60,787 nt of DNA from Rhodobiaceae bacterium (GTDB taxonomy: Bacteria > Pseudomonadota > Alphaproteobacteria > RS24): NCBI GenBank assembly GCA_018673175.1, contig JABHDF010000041.1, forward strand, positions 1 through 60,787. Direction: 5' to 3'. Of the stretch, positions 6,878 through 16,277 are shown piece by piece (position 1 is the first letter of the stretch; each line of letters starts with the position of its first letter). The notes under the pieces were generated by a model. The model saw only the letters and a list, made by a program, of their open reading frames with translations, searched no databases and had not been told where the DNA came from. The position numbers were made by a program, and so were the translations under genes.

Positions 6878-6952
6878 TGGTACGCCCTAGGGGAATTGAA
6901 CCCCTCTTTCCAGGTTGAAAACCTGGCGTCCTAACCGATAGACGAAGGGCGC
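6878..6952 (-). tRNA. tRNA-Glu (anticodon UUC)
   Basis: A 75-base cloverleaf on the minus strand starts GCGCCCT and ends AGGGCGT-A-CCA, with CCA encoded. The anticodon stem is CCAGG-TTTTCAA-CCTGG (anticodon UUC), and the T-arm contains GGTTCAATTCC. It lies 65 bases downstream of recJ on the same strand. Confidence 0.95.
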
Positions 6953-7017
6953 TCCATGAGCTTGGTCGGCATGATATATCCTTAATCGAGATGCATTTCA
7001 AGCCCTTCTAGGCGCCT

Positions 7018-8817
7018 TTATGCAATTGCGACATCATGGACCATAAATTGCACATCTCGACGCCCATTCCAGTCGTCGGCGCGCAAAAATCCAGCCACAT
7101 GCACGGGGCCGCGCGCGGTTTGTAAAACCATGCGAACTTCTTCGGGTACCGATGCAAAAGCCATGGCTTTTAAGCGTCCCCCGCCCTCGCCTGAGAACGT
7201 GCAGCGCACATGGCCATCCCCAACCACCGACTGATGCACAATCCGCACGGAAGGCAACACCACGCGCGGCTCGTTATTGCCGGCGCCAAACGGCCCTGCC
7301 CCTTGCATTTGTTCCCATAGCTCGCGCGTCGCCCCTTTCGGGGTCAAGGTCGCGTCCAAACGCAATTGGCGTGGCGCATCCAAGGCCATACTGCCCAATT
7401 GTTCGACCAGATAGGCCTCAAAGCCCGCCACTTGGCTTTCGTGCAAAGTCACCCCCGCCGCCATGGCATGGCCGCCACCCGCTTCAATCAGTTTCAAGTC
7501 CACCGCGCCAGCCACCAGACGACCGATATCAACCGAGCTGACCGAGCGTGCCGAGCCTTTGCCCATACCATCTTCATCAATGGCAATGACAAAACTTGGG
7601 CGATGATATTTATCCTTCAAGCGCCCCGCCACGATACCAATGACGCCCGCATGCCAGCCTTTGCCAGCTTGCAAAATAAACGGCCCTAAGGCGTTTTGTT
7701 TGGCCAATCCCAATTCCACTTGTCGCATGGCTTCTTCTTGCACATCGGCCTCAATGGCGCGGCGTTGGGTGTTAAAATCATCGAGCCGTTGCGCCAAGCC
7801 AATGGCTTCCTCTGGGTCGGAGGTCGAGAGCAGACGTACGCCTAAATCTGACTGGCCGACCCGCCCGCCTGCATTGACGCGGGGGCCCAATTGAAAGCCC
7901 AATTGATAGGTGCCCCAAGTGCCCTCAGCACGCGAGACTTTGCCGAGCGCTTGCACACCCACATTGGCACCGGTTGCCATGACTTTCAGGCCTTGGCGCA
8001 CGAAAGCCCGATTGACGCCCTCTAAAGGCACCACGTCACAAACGGTGCCGAGCGCTACCAAATCAAGCAATTGGGTTAAATCTGGCTCGCTTTTGCCTTC
8101 AAAGAAACCCTTCTGGCGCAGGGCACGATTAACCCCGACGAGCAGCATGAAGGTAACGCCCACGGCCGCCAAATGGCCAAGCCCGCTGACATCATCGGCG
8201 CGGCGTGGATTGATCAGCGCGAAACACTCTGGCAAGCCGCCACCGGTTTGGTGATGATCGGAAACAATAACTTCTTGTCCGCGCGCTTTGGCTTTTTCCA
8301 ATACGCCATGCGCCATGGTTCCGCAATCGACGGTGATGAGCAGCTTATAGCCTTCGTCATCGAGCTGCGCCAAAGCCGCATCATTGGGGCCATAGCCTTC
8401 TTTTTGGCGATCGGGAATATAGGCGCGCATCGTGTGCCCGCACATCTGCCAATAGCGCAGCAAAAGCGCCGAGGACGTGGCCCCATCGACATCATAATCG
8501 CCAAATACCGCCACTGGCTCCGTATCGATAATCGCCTGCGCTAGGCGCTCGGCCGCTTTATCCATATCCGCCAAGCTGGAGGGGTTGGGCAATAGGTCGC
8601 GTAGTTTGGGGTCGAGATAGGCCGGCGCGACATCGGCGCCAATGCCGCGCGCCACCAACATACGACAGACAATATCTGGGAGCCCATGCAACTGCGAGAG
8701 CTGCAAGACTTGCCGATCATCGGTTTCGCTCAAAGACCAAAACTGCCCCGCTGCCGAGCGTGCCACCCCTAAAGCGGCGCGCTCTGGCGCAGCAGATGGG
8801 TCGGAGGCGCTAGTCAT
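7018..8817 (-). CDS. recJ: single-stranded-DNA-specific 5'-3' exonuclease RecJ
   Basis: At 599 residues this is a full-length RecJ, which degrades single-stranded DNA 5' to 3' in recombination and mismatch repair. It belongs to the DHH phosphoesterase superfamily: DYDVDGA (107-113) is motif I, ITVDCG follows, SDHHQTGG is the DHH motif, and GGHAMAAG marks the DHHA1 domain. A C-terminal OB-like domain follows. Its ATG lies inside the end of glpX (eight-base overlap, shared TGACTAG region), so translation is probably coupled to glpX. It is the last gene of the fabZ-argC-aminotransferase-hom-glpX-recJ block. Confidence 0.95.
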   Translation of the reverse strand: MTSASDPSAAPERAALGVARSAAGQFWSLSETDDRQVLQLSQLHGLPDIVCRMLVARGIGADVAPAYLDPKLRDLLPNPSSLADMDKAAERLAQAIIDTEPVAVFGDYDVDGATSSALLLRYWQMCGHTMRAYIPDRQKEGYGPNDAALAQLDDEGYKLLITVDCGTMAHGVLEKAKARGQEVIVSDHHQTGGGLPECFALINPRRADDVSGLGHLAAVGVTFMLLVGVNRALRQKGFFEGKSEPDLTQLLDLVALGTVCDVVPLEGVNRAFVRQGLKVMATGANVGVQALGKVSRAEGTWGTYQLGFQLGPRVNAGGRVGQSDLGVRLLSTSDPEEAIGLAQRLDDFNTQRRAIEADVQEEAMRQVELGLAKQNALGPFILQAGKGWHAGVIGIVAGRLKDKYHRPSFVIAIDEDGMGKGSARSVSSVDIGRLVAGAVDLKLIEAGGGHAMAAGVTLHESQVAGFEAYLVEQLGSMALDAPRQLRLDATLTPKGATRELWEQMQGAGPFGAGNNEPRVVLPSVRIVHQSVVGDGHVRCTFSGEGGGRLKAMAFASVPEEVRMVLQTARGPVHVAGFLRADDWNGRRDVQFMVHDVAIA

Positions 8818-9787
8818 TAAGGTGGAATTTATCCGGGTCTGTATGGCGCGCTTTGATCCAACGAATGGTGCCCGTAGAGGAACGCATCAACAAAGTATCC
8901 GTCCAGATCTCATTGCCCTGCTGAACGATACCCGTCAGCATAGAGCCCGTGGTCACACCGGTTGCGGAAAGCACAACGTCGCCGCTAGCCATTTCTTCGG
9001 CGGTGTATTTACGGTCGAAATCTTCGATGCCCATTTTGCGCGCGCGTTCTTTTTGACCTTCATCTGTGGTCACCAAACGGCCTTGCATTTGGCCACCTGT
9101 GCAGCGCAAAGCGGCAGCGGCCAAAACGCCTTCCGGCGCCCCGCCTGTGCCCATATATATATCAATGCCCGTCGAGGGGTCGGTGCAATGAATAACGCCC
9201 GCGATATCGCCATCGCTAATCAGGGTTACCCGTGCGCCAGCCGCGCGAACCTTGCCAATCATTTCGGCATGGCGAGGACGGTCTAGAATGCATACATTAA
9301 CCAAGCCCACGTCGACGCCTTTGGCTTTCGCCACGGCTTTTACATTGTCGGCCGGGTCGGCATCCAAATCTACCGTATTGGCAGGATATCCGCCGCCAAT
9401 GGCGATTTTATCCATATACACATCCGGCGCGTTCAATAGGCTTCCGCCCTCGGCCATGGCCACCACGGCGAGCGCATTGCCCATGCCTTTGGCAGTCAGG
9501 GTTGTGCCTTCTAGCGGGTCGAGCGCGATGTCGACTTTCGGGCCATCGCCCGTACCCACTTTTTCGCCGATATAAAGCATTGGTGCTTCGTCGCGTTCGC
9601 CTTCGCCGATAACCACTTCGCCATCAATGTTCAGCGCGTTGAGCTCACGACGCATCGCGTCTACGGCTGCTTGGTCAGCTGCTTTTTCGTCGCCGCGACC
9701 AATCAGTTTTGCGGCTGCAACCGCGGCGCGTTCAGTGACGCGTGCCAATTCCAAAGTTAGGGAACGATCAATTTTCTTCGATGCCAT
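8810..9787 (-). CDS. glpX: class II fructose-1,6-bisphosphatase
   Basis: The 325-residue GlpX-type phosphatase hydrolyses fructose 1,6-bisphosphate to fructose 6-phosphate in gluconeogenesis; some family members also act on sedoheptulose bisphosphate. The metal and substrate signature DPLEGTTLTAKG (near 92-103) is intact, preceded by GEGERDEAPML with acidic metal ligands. The length matches the family. It follows hom by 11 bases and overlaps recJ by eight; the hom-glpX-recJ order recurs in alphaproteobacteria, although no biochemical link is known. Confidence 0.95.
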   Translation of the reverse strand: MASKKIDRSLTLELARVTERAAVAAAKLIGRGDEKAADQAAVDAMRRELNALNIDGEVVIGEGERDEAPMLYIGEKVGTGDGPKVDIALDPLEGTTLTAKGMGNALAVVAMAEGGSLLNAPDVYMDKIAIGGGYPANTVDLDADPADNVKAVAKAKGVDVGLVNVCILDRPRHAEMIGKVRAAGARVTLISDGDIAGVIHCTDPSTGIDIYMGTGGAPEGVLAAAALRCTGGQMQGRLVTTDEGQKERARKMGIEDFDRKYTAEEMASGDVVLSATGVTTGSMLTGIVQQGNEIWTDTLLMRSSTGTIRWIKARHTDPDKFHLND

Positions 9788-9798
9788 TATAGTCTCTC

Positions 9799-11079
9799 CT
9801 ACATTTCTTCCGTAAAGACTGGCAGCGCCAGAACTTCGTTACAAATATCTTTTTGGGCTTCTAACGCGCCCACGGCGGCTCGCAAAGCCGATATTTCGCA
9901 GTGATGGGTAATAAAGACCACCGGCAGAAAACTGTCACCTGCTTGCGACGATCTTTGCACAACTTCTTCTATAGAAACGCCGTTTTCTGCCAGAATTTGC
10001 GTCGCCTTGGCCATGCTACCGGGCTTATCGGCTAGGGCCAGACGCACGTAATATTCACTGTCGGGTGCATTTTGCGTGGCTGATTCTTTCATGCCAGAGG
10101 TTGGCGCGCGAAATAGAGCCCGTCCAAAGCCTTGCACAATGTCTGAAATATCGCCCAACACGGCCGAGGCCGTCGCGCCGCCACCGGCACCGGGCCCTTG
10201 TAAAAATATCGACCCCACGGGTTCGGCTTCAATTTTAAGCGCGTTCAACTCGTTGGAAACTTGCGCCAAAGTGGTGTTCTTTTTCACCAGCATAGGCACC
10301 ACTTGGTGAAACACCCCTTGGGCCCCGCGATGTTCTGCCATAGCCACCAGACGGATGACGCTGTCGAAACCATCGGCAAAGGAAATATCTTGCGCGCTGA
10401 TCTGCTCAATGCCCGTCAGCGACACATGCGCCATATCGGGCGCCACATCGAAAGCAAGCGCCGAGAGGATCGTCAGCTTCTGCGCCGCATCGGTGCCGCT
10501 CACATCCAAAAACGGGTCGGCTTCCGCAAAGCCTTTGTCTTGCGCTTCTTTCAAGGCTTCTTCAAAGCCCAATTTGGCGACTTCCATACGGCTCAAAATA
10601 TAATTGCAGGTGCCGTTTAAAATACCCGACAGGCGGCTAATCTCATTGCCTGCCATGCCTTCGCGCACGGCCTTAATAACCGGAATGCCACCTGCAACCG
10701 CTGCCTCAAAAGCCAAAGGCACGCGCGGCGATCCGCACGATGCCTCAGATAAGCTGTCGGCATGGGCTGCCAGCATGGCCTTATTGGCGGTCACGACAGG
10801 CTTGCCGGCTTTTAGCGCCGCTTGCACCAAATCTAGCGCCACACCTCCCTCGCCGCCCATCAGCTCCACCACGACATCGACATCGTCGGCCGAGGCCAAG
10901 TCTTGCGGGTTAGAGACAAAACGTTGGCCCGATAAATCGACCCCGCGGTCGCGGCTCGCATCGCGTGCGCTCACTGCCGTTAGCACAGCACCAGGCACCG
11001 CGCCCGACAAAAGCCGCGCGGCGACTTGCGACCCGACGGTGCCAAGCCCTGCGATACCTATGCGTTTATCAGCACTCAT
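9799..11079 (-). CDS. hom: homoserine dehydrogenase
   Basis: The 426-residue enzyme reduces aspartate semialdehyde to homoserine, the branch point to threonine and methionine. The N-terminal Rossmann fold has GLGTVGSQV (11-19); the catalytic domain contains the GILNGTCNYIL and ADPFLDVSGTDAAQKL signatures; a C-terminal ACT domain (from about residue 350, YYVRLALADKPGSMAKA) suggests allosteric feedback, typically by threonine. Its ATG overlaps the aminotransferase stop (ATGA, 11076-11079). Confidence 0.96.
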   Translation of the reverse strand: MSADKRIGIAGLGTVGSQVAARLLSGAVPGAVLTAVSARDASRDRGVDLSGQRFVSNPQDLASADDVDVVVELMGGEGGVALDLVQAALKAGKPVVTANKAMLAAHADSLSEASCGSPRVPLAFEAAVAGGIPVIKAVREGMAGNEISRLSGILNGTCNYILSRMEVAKLGFEEALKEAQDKGFAEADPFLDVSGTDAAQKLTILSALAFDVAPDMAHVSLTGIEQISAQDISFADGFDSVIRLVAMAEHRGAQGVFHQVVPMLVKKNTTLAQVSNELNALKIEAEPVGSIFLQGPGAGGGATASAVLGDISDIVQGFGRALFRAPTSGMKESATQNAPDSEYYVRLALADKPGSMAKATQILAENGVSIEEVVQRSSQAGDSFLPVVFITHHCEISALRAAVGALEAQKDICNEVLALPVFTEEM

Positions 11080-12275
11080 TTTTTCGCCGCAGCTTTATGC
11101 GCATCCATGAAACGCTTCAAATTACGACCGGCTTGGCGAATGCGTTGTTCGTTTTCTACCAAGGCAATGCGCACATAATCATCGCCATATTCCCCAAAGC
11201 CAATGCCTGGCGAGACGGCAATATCCGCCTCTTGCAAAAGCAAAGTTGAGAACTCGAGCGACTTCATATGCGTGAACGGCTCAGGAATTTTTGCCCAAGC
11301 AAACATCGTCGCTTGCGGGGCCGGCACATCCCAGCCCGAGCGATGAAACACATCGACCAACACATCGCGGCGCTCTTTATAAACTTGGCGAATGTCATCA
11401 ATAACTTCTTCGGGACTATCCAAAGCCGCGGCAGCCGCCACTTGAATGGGCGTGAAAGCGCCGTAGTCGAGATAAGACTTAATCCGCGTCAGCGCGCCGA
11501 TGAGGCGCTCATTGCCAACCGCAAAGCCCATGCGCCAACCCGGCATGGAGAAAGTTTTCGACAAGGAGGTAAACTCAACCGCCACATCTTTGGCGCCTTC
11601 AATTTGCAAAATCGACGGCGGTGGATTGTCGTCATCGAAATAAATTTCGGCATAGGCCAAATCTGAAAGCAAAATAATGTCGTGCTTTTTGGCATAGGCG
11701 ACGACTTTTTTATAGAAATCCAAATCGACCACTTGCGCCGTTGGATTGCCCGGATAGTTCAACACCAAAGCCTTGGGCTTTGGATGGCTATGCACCACGG
11801 CTTGATCTAGCACCTCAAAAAAGTCGGTGTCGGTCTCATTGGGCAAATGCCGAATGGTAGCGCCCGAGATAATGAAGCCGAAGGCATGAATGGGATAGGT
11901 CGGGTTCGGGACAAGAATAACATCCCCTGGATCGGTGATGGCTTGCGCCATATTGGCAAAGCCCTCTTTCGAACCCAGTGTCGCGATAACTTCTGTGTCT
12001 GGGTTGAGTTTTACCCCAAAACGGCGCTCGTAATAATTGGCTTGGGCTTTGCGCAGGCCCGGAATGCCTTTGGATGCCGAATAGCGATGGGTGCGCGGAT
12101 TGCGAACCGTCTCGACCAATTTCTCGACAATATGTTTCGGCGTCGGCAGATCTGGGTTGCCCATGCCGAAATCGATAATATCTTTGCCTTGCGCGCGCGC
12201 CTCTGCTTTTAGCTTGTTAACGCTCTCGAACACATAGGGTGGCAGTCGTTGAATGCGGTGAAATTCGTTTTCCAT
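11076..12275 (-). CDS. PLP-dependent class I/II aminotransferase (AlaC/DapL-like)
   Basis: The protein has 399 residues from the ATG at 12275; the frame extends to 12389 but would overlap argC, and the extension is not family-like. The fold-type I signature is clear: SLSKTFSMPGWRMGF carries the PLP lysine, NYPGNPTAQV and DLAYAEIYF bind cofactor, and VRIALVENEQRIRQA holds the arginine for the substrate carboxylate. Closest in feel are AlaC (glutamate-pyruvate transaminase) and LL-diaminopimelate aminotransferase-like proteins. Translational coupling to hom suggests amino-acid metabolism; which reaction is undecided. Confidence 0.88.
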   Translation of the reverse strand: MENEFHRIQRLPPYVFESVNKLKAEARAQGKDIIDFGMGNPDLPTPKHIVEKLVETVRNPRTHRYSASKGIPGLRKAQANYYERRFGVKLNPDTEVIATLGSKEGFANMAQAITDPGDVILVPNPTYPIHAFGFIISGATIRHLPNETDTDFFEVLDQAVVHSHPKPKALVLNYPGNPTAQVVDLDFYKKVVAYAKKHDIILLSDLAYAEIYFDDDNPPPSILQIEGAKDVAVEFTSLSKTFSMPGWRMGFAVGNERLIGALTRIKSYLDYGAFTPIQVAAAAALDSPEEVIDDIRQVYKERRDVLVDVFHRSGWDVPAPQATMFAWAKIPEPFTHMKSLEFSTLLLQEADIAVSPGIGFGEYGDDYVRIALVENEQRIRQAGRNLKRFMDAHKAAAKK

Positions 12276-12339
12276 CGTCGTCCCATTACTTAGTTGAAAG
12301 TCTTCTTTTGACCGCGAAATACGGCAAGAGAATGACGTT

Positions 12340-13383
12340 TTACGGATAAAGCGGCTGTTGCAATAAACCTGCGGTTTCGTCAAAGCCAAACATTAAGTTC
12401 AAATTCTGCACCGCCTGCCCGCTGGAGCCTTTTACCAGATTATCCAAGGTCGAGAATAAAATTACCCGTCCGTCAATCCGGTCATCAAAGGCCGACAGCA
12501 AACAATAATTCGAGCCCCGCACATGGCGGGTCGCTGGCGTGTCGTCTACCACGCGCACAAATGGCTTATCGGCATAAAAGGCGTTCCATGCCGCCTTCAT
12601 ATCCAAAGCCGTAGCCCCAGACGCGACCTTGGCATAGATCGACACATATTCGCCGCGGTTCATTGGCACCAAATGCGGCGTGAAATTGACCCGCACGTCC
12701 TTTTGCCCTGCGGCTTGCGCGAGCTCTTGTTCAATTTCTGGCGCGTGCCGATGGCCGCCGACGGCATAGGCGTTCATGCCCTCTGCCACTTCCGAGAATA
12801 GGTTTTGTTCTTTTAAACTGCGGCCCGCACCGGTGACGCCCGATTTCGCATCGATAATCAAATCTTGGGTTGTTACCAAGCCAGCCTTCAATAAAGGCAC
12901 GAGCGCACTCAGCGCAGCCGTAGGGTAACACCCCGGACAAGCCACCAACCGTGCTTGTTTTATCTCGTCGCGGTAATGTTCGCTCAGCCCATAAACGGCT
13001 TCGCCCAAAAGCGCCGCATGGTCGTGCTCGCGGCCATACCATTGCGAATAAGTCTGGGCATCGCGCAACCGAAAATCGGCCGACATATCGATGACCCGCA
13101 CATGGGCAGGGATCGTGGCAATCACATCTTGCGCCGTAGAATGGGGCAGCCCACAAATCACCGCGTCAATATCGCTCCAATCGGCATCCTCGGCTTTTTC
13201 CAAATCAGGCATCGAAAGCCCGCCAAACTGGGGATAAATTTCAGCCAGAGGTTTGCCCGCATGGGCATTTCCGGTCAGCAGTTTAATCTCGACATTTGGA
13301 TGAGCGGCGAGCAAGCGTACGGCATCGGCGCCGGTGTACCCCGACGCGCCTAAAATACCGACGTTGATTTTTGCCTTACTCAT
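12340..13383 (-). CDS. argC: N-acetyl-gamma-glutamyl-phosphate reductase
   Basis: The 347-residue enzyme catalyses the third step of arginine biosynthesis, NADPH-dependent reduction of N-acetylglutamyl phosphate to the semialdehyde. The Rossmann motif GASGYTGADAVRLL is at 12-25; the catalytic cysteine lies in ACPGCYPTAAL; HRHAPEIEQE and the NFTPHLVPMNRG segment are typical of ArgC. It starts 17 bases after fabZ and is followed after 64 bases by the aminotransferase. argC near rplM-rpsI is a common alphaproteobacterial arrangement. Confidence 0.96.
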   Translation of the reverse strand: MSKAKINVGILGASGYTGADAVRLLAAHPNVEIKLLTGNAHAGKPLAEIYPQFGGLSMPDLEKAEDADWSDIDAVICGLPHSTAQDVIATIPAHVRVIDMSADFRLRDAQTYSQWYGREHDHAALLGEAVYGLSEHYRDEIKQARLVACPGCYPTAALSALVPLLKAGLVTTQDLIIDAKSGVTGAGRSLKEQNLFSEVAEGMNAYAVGGHRHAPEIEQELAQAAGQKDVRVNFTPHLVPMNRGEYVSIYAKVASGATALDMKAAWNAFYADKPFVRVVDDTPATRHVRGSNYCLLSAFDDRIDGRVILFSTLDNLVKGSSGQAVQNLNLMFGFDETAGLLQQPLYP

Positions 13384-13400
13384 CTTCTAGTTCCTAATCC

Positions 13401-13871
13401 TTAAGCCTCTGGATCGTGGTTGATGGCCATAATCTCGCCTTCGGCCATTAATTTGCCATCGACGAAAACTTCGCCTTTGAATTTATAAGCCATGCCGCGC
13501 CGACGAATTTGCGTCACATGAATGCGCATCTGATCGCCCGGCGTTACCGGATTGCGGAAGCGCACTTTATCCGCCGTCATGAAATAAATCGTCTTGGTAA
13601 CCATCGGATTGCCTTCATCCTTGGCGTTTTGCATAACCAAAACAGCCGAAACTTGGGCAATGGCTTCGATAATCAAGACACCTGGAAACACCGGATTGTC
13701 TGGGAAATGCCCGGTGAACCAAGGCTCTGACGCGGTCACATTTTTAATGCCAACGCCCGATTTCTCACCGTCCATTTCCACCACGCGGTCGACCAGTAAA
13801 AACGGGTACCGATGCGGCAGGAACTCCATGATTTCCGTTATCGTAATACTACTTCCAGGAATTTTATCCAT
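13401..13871 (-). CDS. fabZ: 3-hydroxyacyl-[acyl-carrier-protein] dehydratase FabZ
   Basis: The 156-residue hotdog-fold dehydratase removes water from 3-hydroxyacyl-ACP during fatty-acid elongation. FLPHRYPFLLVDRV contains the substrate-loop motif; WFTGHFPDNPVFPGVLIIEAIAQ contains the catalytic His and Glu. Length and motifs are those of FabZ rather than FabA. The location is unusual: fabZ normally sits in lpxD-fabZ-lpxA, but here it leads a unit with argC just behind the rpsI terminator. A second fabZ may exist elsewhere in the genome. Later fabH, plsX and acpS in this window serve the same pathway. Confidence 0.95.
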   Translation of the reverse strand: MDKIPGSSITITEIMEFLPHRYPFLLVDRVVEMDGEKSGVGIKNVTASEPWFTGHFPDNPVFPGVLIIEAIAQVSAVLVMQNAKDEGNPMVTKTIYFMTADKVRFRNPVTPGDQMRIHVTQIRRRGMAYKFKGEVFVDGKLMAEGEIMAINHDPEA

Positions 13872-13907
13872 CTTCGAATCTCTCTTCTACTTTGTTCTTT
13901 CTACATA

Positions 13908-13937
13908 ACAAAAAAAGGGACCAAAAGGTCCCTTTTT
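13908..13937 (-). terminator. rho-independent terminator after rplM-rpsI
   Basis: GGGACC-AAAA-GGTCCC (13917-13932) forms a six-pair stem with a four-base loop. On the minus strand it is followed by seven T. It is 28 bases past the rpsI stop and separates the ribosomal unit from fabZ. It also has five T on the plus strand. Confidence 0.85.
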
Positions 13938-13959
13938 CTTTTCGTAAAAGGCAAAAGAC

Positions 13960-14490
13960 CTAGCGTTTAGAGAACTGGAAGCTACGACGCGCTTTGGCAC
14001 GACCATATTTCTTACGTTCTACAACACGGCTATCGCGTGTCAGGAAGCCACCGCTTTTGAGAACACCGCGAAGACCGGGTTCGTAATACGTCAGCGACTT
14101 GGAAATACCATGACGCACCGCGCCAGCTTGACCCGACAAACCGCCACCGCTTACCGTCGCGACCACATCAAATTGGCCATTGCGCTCCACAGCGATGAGA
14201 GGTTGACGCAAAACCATGCGCAACACAGGACGAGCGAAGAAAACTTCTTCGGTTTTTCCATTTACCGTAATCAGTCCGGTGCCTGGCTTAATCCAAACCC
14301 GGGCAATGGCATTCTTACGTTTGCCAGTTGCATAGGCACGGCCCTGCGCGTCGATTTGTGGCTCGACGGGAGCGGCAGGCGCGGCAACGGTTTCTGCCGT
14401 TACGCTACCATCTGCGCTGGCTGCGCCTTCGAGGGCGGAGCTGAGCGCTGTGTCGGTTTTTTCTACCGGTGTTTCTACTGTATCCGACAT
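13960..14490 (-). CDS. rpsI: 30S ribosomal protein S9 with N-terminal extension
   Basis: The 176-residue protein has the S9 core in its last 130 residues: [14 protein letters not shown] at the start and the basic [14 protein letters not shown] tail, which reaches the P-site tRNA in the 30S subunit. The first 45 residues form an acidic Ala/Thr/Val-rich extension absent from E. coli S9 (about 130 residues) and common in alphaproteobacteria. rplM ends one base before the ATG, the usual arrangement for these two genes. Confidence 0.97.
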   Translation of the reverse strand: MSDTVETPVEKTDTALSSALEGAASADGSVTAETVAAPAAPVEPQIDAQGRAYATGKRKNAIARVWIKPGTGLITVNGKTEEVFFARPVLRMVLRQPLIAVERNGQFDVVATVSGGGLSGQAGAVRHGISKSLTYYEPGLRGVLKSGGFLTRDSRVVERKKYGRAKARRSFQFSKR

Positions 14491-14491
14491 A

Positions 14492-14953
14492 CTATGCCCT
14501 CACATTCTTAGTGTTCATCGATGCGACGTCCAGAATTTCTGGAGACTGAGCAACATGGGGATGCTCTGGGCCGGCATAGACTTTTAAATTGCTGAATTGC
14601 TGACGGGCCATTGGGCCACGTGGCAACATGCGTTTCACTGCCATTTCAACAAGGCGCTCTGGGAATTTGCCTTCCAGCACTTTCTCCGGAGTCGTCTCTT
14701 TAATACCGCCGGGATATCCCGTGTGACGATAATATTTCTTGTCGGACAATTTTTTACCTGTGAATTTCACTTTCTCAGCATTGATAACAATGACGTGATC
14801 GCCCGTGTCCATATGCGGCGTGAAAGTCGGCAGGTGTTTGCCGCGCAAGCGCGACGCAATCACGGCTGCCAGGCGACCGACAACCAAGTTCTCGGCATCG
14901 ATGAGAATCCACTTTTTCTCAATCTCTGACGGTTTTGCAGAATAAGTCTTCAT
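14492..14953 (-). CDS. rplM: 50S ribosomal protein L13
   Basis: The 153-residue L13 is an early assembly protein of the 50S subunit. Typical features are [24 protein letters not shown] near the N-terminus (about 13-36), [16 protein letters not shown] and YRHTGYPGG. The start follows the AGGAAATAG ribosome site upstream of 14953. It is the first gene of the rplM-rpsI unit, which ends at the hairpin near 13925. I saw no L13-binding leader, although the 150-base stretch upstream contains the promoter region. Confidence 0.97.
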   Translation of the reverse strand: MKTYSAKPSEIEKKWILIDAENLVVGRLAAVIASRLRGKHLPTFTPHMDTGDHVIVINAEKVKFTGKKLSDKKYYRHTGYPGGIKETTPEKVLEGKFPERLVEMAVKRMLPRGPMARQQFSNLKVYAGPEHPHVAQSPEILDVASMNTKNVRA

Positions 14954-15104
14954 AACTATTTCCTATCCAAAAGCCCAACATTAGGCCTCTTATGAGATGT
15001 TGACCGTGTTTTACGTGGCTGACGCGGGAAAGGCAAGAGCGTTTTAGGTGTTTTTATATAGCAAAAACAACAGCTTATTATTTTGGTATTTATTTACCGT
15101 ATGA

Positions 15105-16175
15105 TTAAGCGTTGTTTTCGTGCGATTTAAAGCGCAACAAGTGCAAATGCGTGACAGCGGTTGCCAACACCGCCACGGCGCCAAGTTGGTGCGCGGCCGC
15201 CAAACCCATTGGCACGGCCCACATCAAGGCAATAATACCTAAGATGATTTGCACGCTTACCGCCCCGCCCAACACAAGGGCGCTTTGGCGCACGCGGATA
15301 TCGTTTTGGCTGGTTAGCACTTTATAGATGTGCCAGCCCACCAAGGCTGTAATGGCATAGGCGGCCATGCGATGATCGAATTGCACGGTGAGGAGGTTCT
15401 CGAAGAAATTGCGCCACACGGGTTGCTGCGCCAATAGGCCAGACGGAATGAAATCGCCATCCATCAGCGGCCAATCCGTATAGGTGGTGCCCGCATCCAA
15501 ACCCGCCACCAAAGCGCCGAGCAAAGATTGCATCAGCACGACGACCACAATAGCGCCCGCGACGAGCATCGTCGTCGAGCGAGGGGTTTGGTTTTGCGTG
15601 CCGCGCCAATAGCCCAAGGCCAACCAAACGCTGCAGCTGAAGATAACCAGAGCTAGGCCTAAGTGCATGGCCAAGCGATATTGGCTTACGTCCACGCGCT
15701 CGGTCAGGCCGCTGGCCACCATATACCAGCCCATGAAGCCCTGCAGTCCGCCCAAGACAAACAGGCCCAACAAGGCGGGCAGTCGCGCGCGGCTGATTTT
15801 GCCTTGTGCGAGAAACACCAAAAACGGCAGCAAAAACACCAAGCCGACCACGCGTCCCAAGAAACGGTGACCCCATTCCCACCAATAAATGAACTGGAAC
15901 TCGGCCAGCGACATGCCGGCATTGACCAGCAAATATTCAGGGATTTGGCGATACTTATTAAATTCGCTCATCCAATCGGCGTGCGAGAGCGGCGGAATGG
16001 CACCGCGTATGGGCGCCCATTCGGTGATCGACAGGCCGCTATCGGTGAGACGCGTTAGCCCCCCAACCAGCACCATGAGAACCACAAAGCCCGCGACCGT
16101 GAAGAGCCACATGGCAATTTGCCAATCGGCGCGAGCCTCGGCGGGCGATTTATCCAATTGTGTTTTTGCTTTCAT
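15105..16175 (-). CDS. ctaA: heme A synthase (COX15/CtaA family)
   Basis: The protein has 356 residues from the ATG at 16175; the longer frame to 16292 would overlap the divergent DUF2842 gene. The integral membrane enzyme oxidises the methyl group of heme O to give heme A for aa3-type cytochrome c oxidase. It has about eight membrane spans. Conserved His-containing segments include WWEWGHRFLGR, MHLGLAL, FDHRMAAY and AAHQLGAVA, which hold heme. GGLTRLTDSGLSITEW is a family signature. No other oxidase assembly gene is adjacent. Confidence 0.95.
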   Translation of the reverse strand: MKAKTQLDKSPAEARADWQIAMWLFTVAGFVVLMVLVGGLTRLTDSGLSITEWAPIRGAIPPLSHADWMSEFNKYRQIPEYLLVNAGMSLAEFQFIYWWEWGHRFLGRVVGLVFLLPFLVFLAQGKISRARLPALLGLFVLGGLQGFMGWYMVASGLTERVDVSQYRLAMHLGLALVIFSCSVWLALGYWRGTQNQTPRSTTMLVAGAIVVVVLMQSLLGALVAGLDAGTTYTDWPLMDGDFIPSGLLAQQPVWRNFFENLLTVQFDHRMAAYAITALVGWHIYKVLTSQNDIRVRQSALVLGGAVSVQIILGIIALMWAVPMGLAAAHQLGAVAVLATAVTHLHLLRFKSHENNA

Positions 16176-16277
16176 GCCAGCGTTATACCGCGTTTTATTC
16201 CCCTCGCCTTGCGACCAAACATCGCGAGAGCGCATTACGCTTTGGCGGGTTTGGCGCTTTCGTGCTACGCAGCCATC

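Noticed and set aside
7152-8544. Long plus-strand frames opposite recJ
   Set aside because: They have no family signatures or good ribosome sites and are mirror frames of the strong recJ gene. The same applies to opposing frames across parC, glyA and hppA.
15327-15885. Minus-strand frame overlapping ctaA (187 codons)
   Set aside because: It is out of frame with ctaA, has no membrane or domain logic and overlaps a firmly identified gene.
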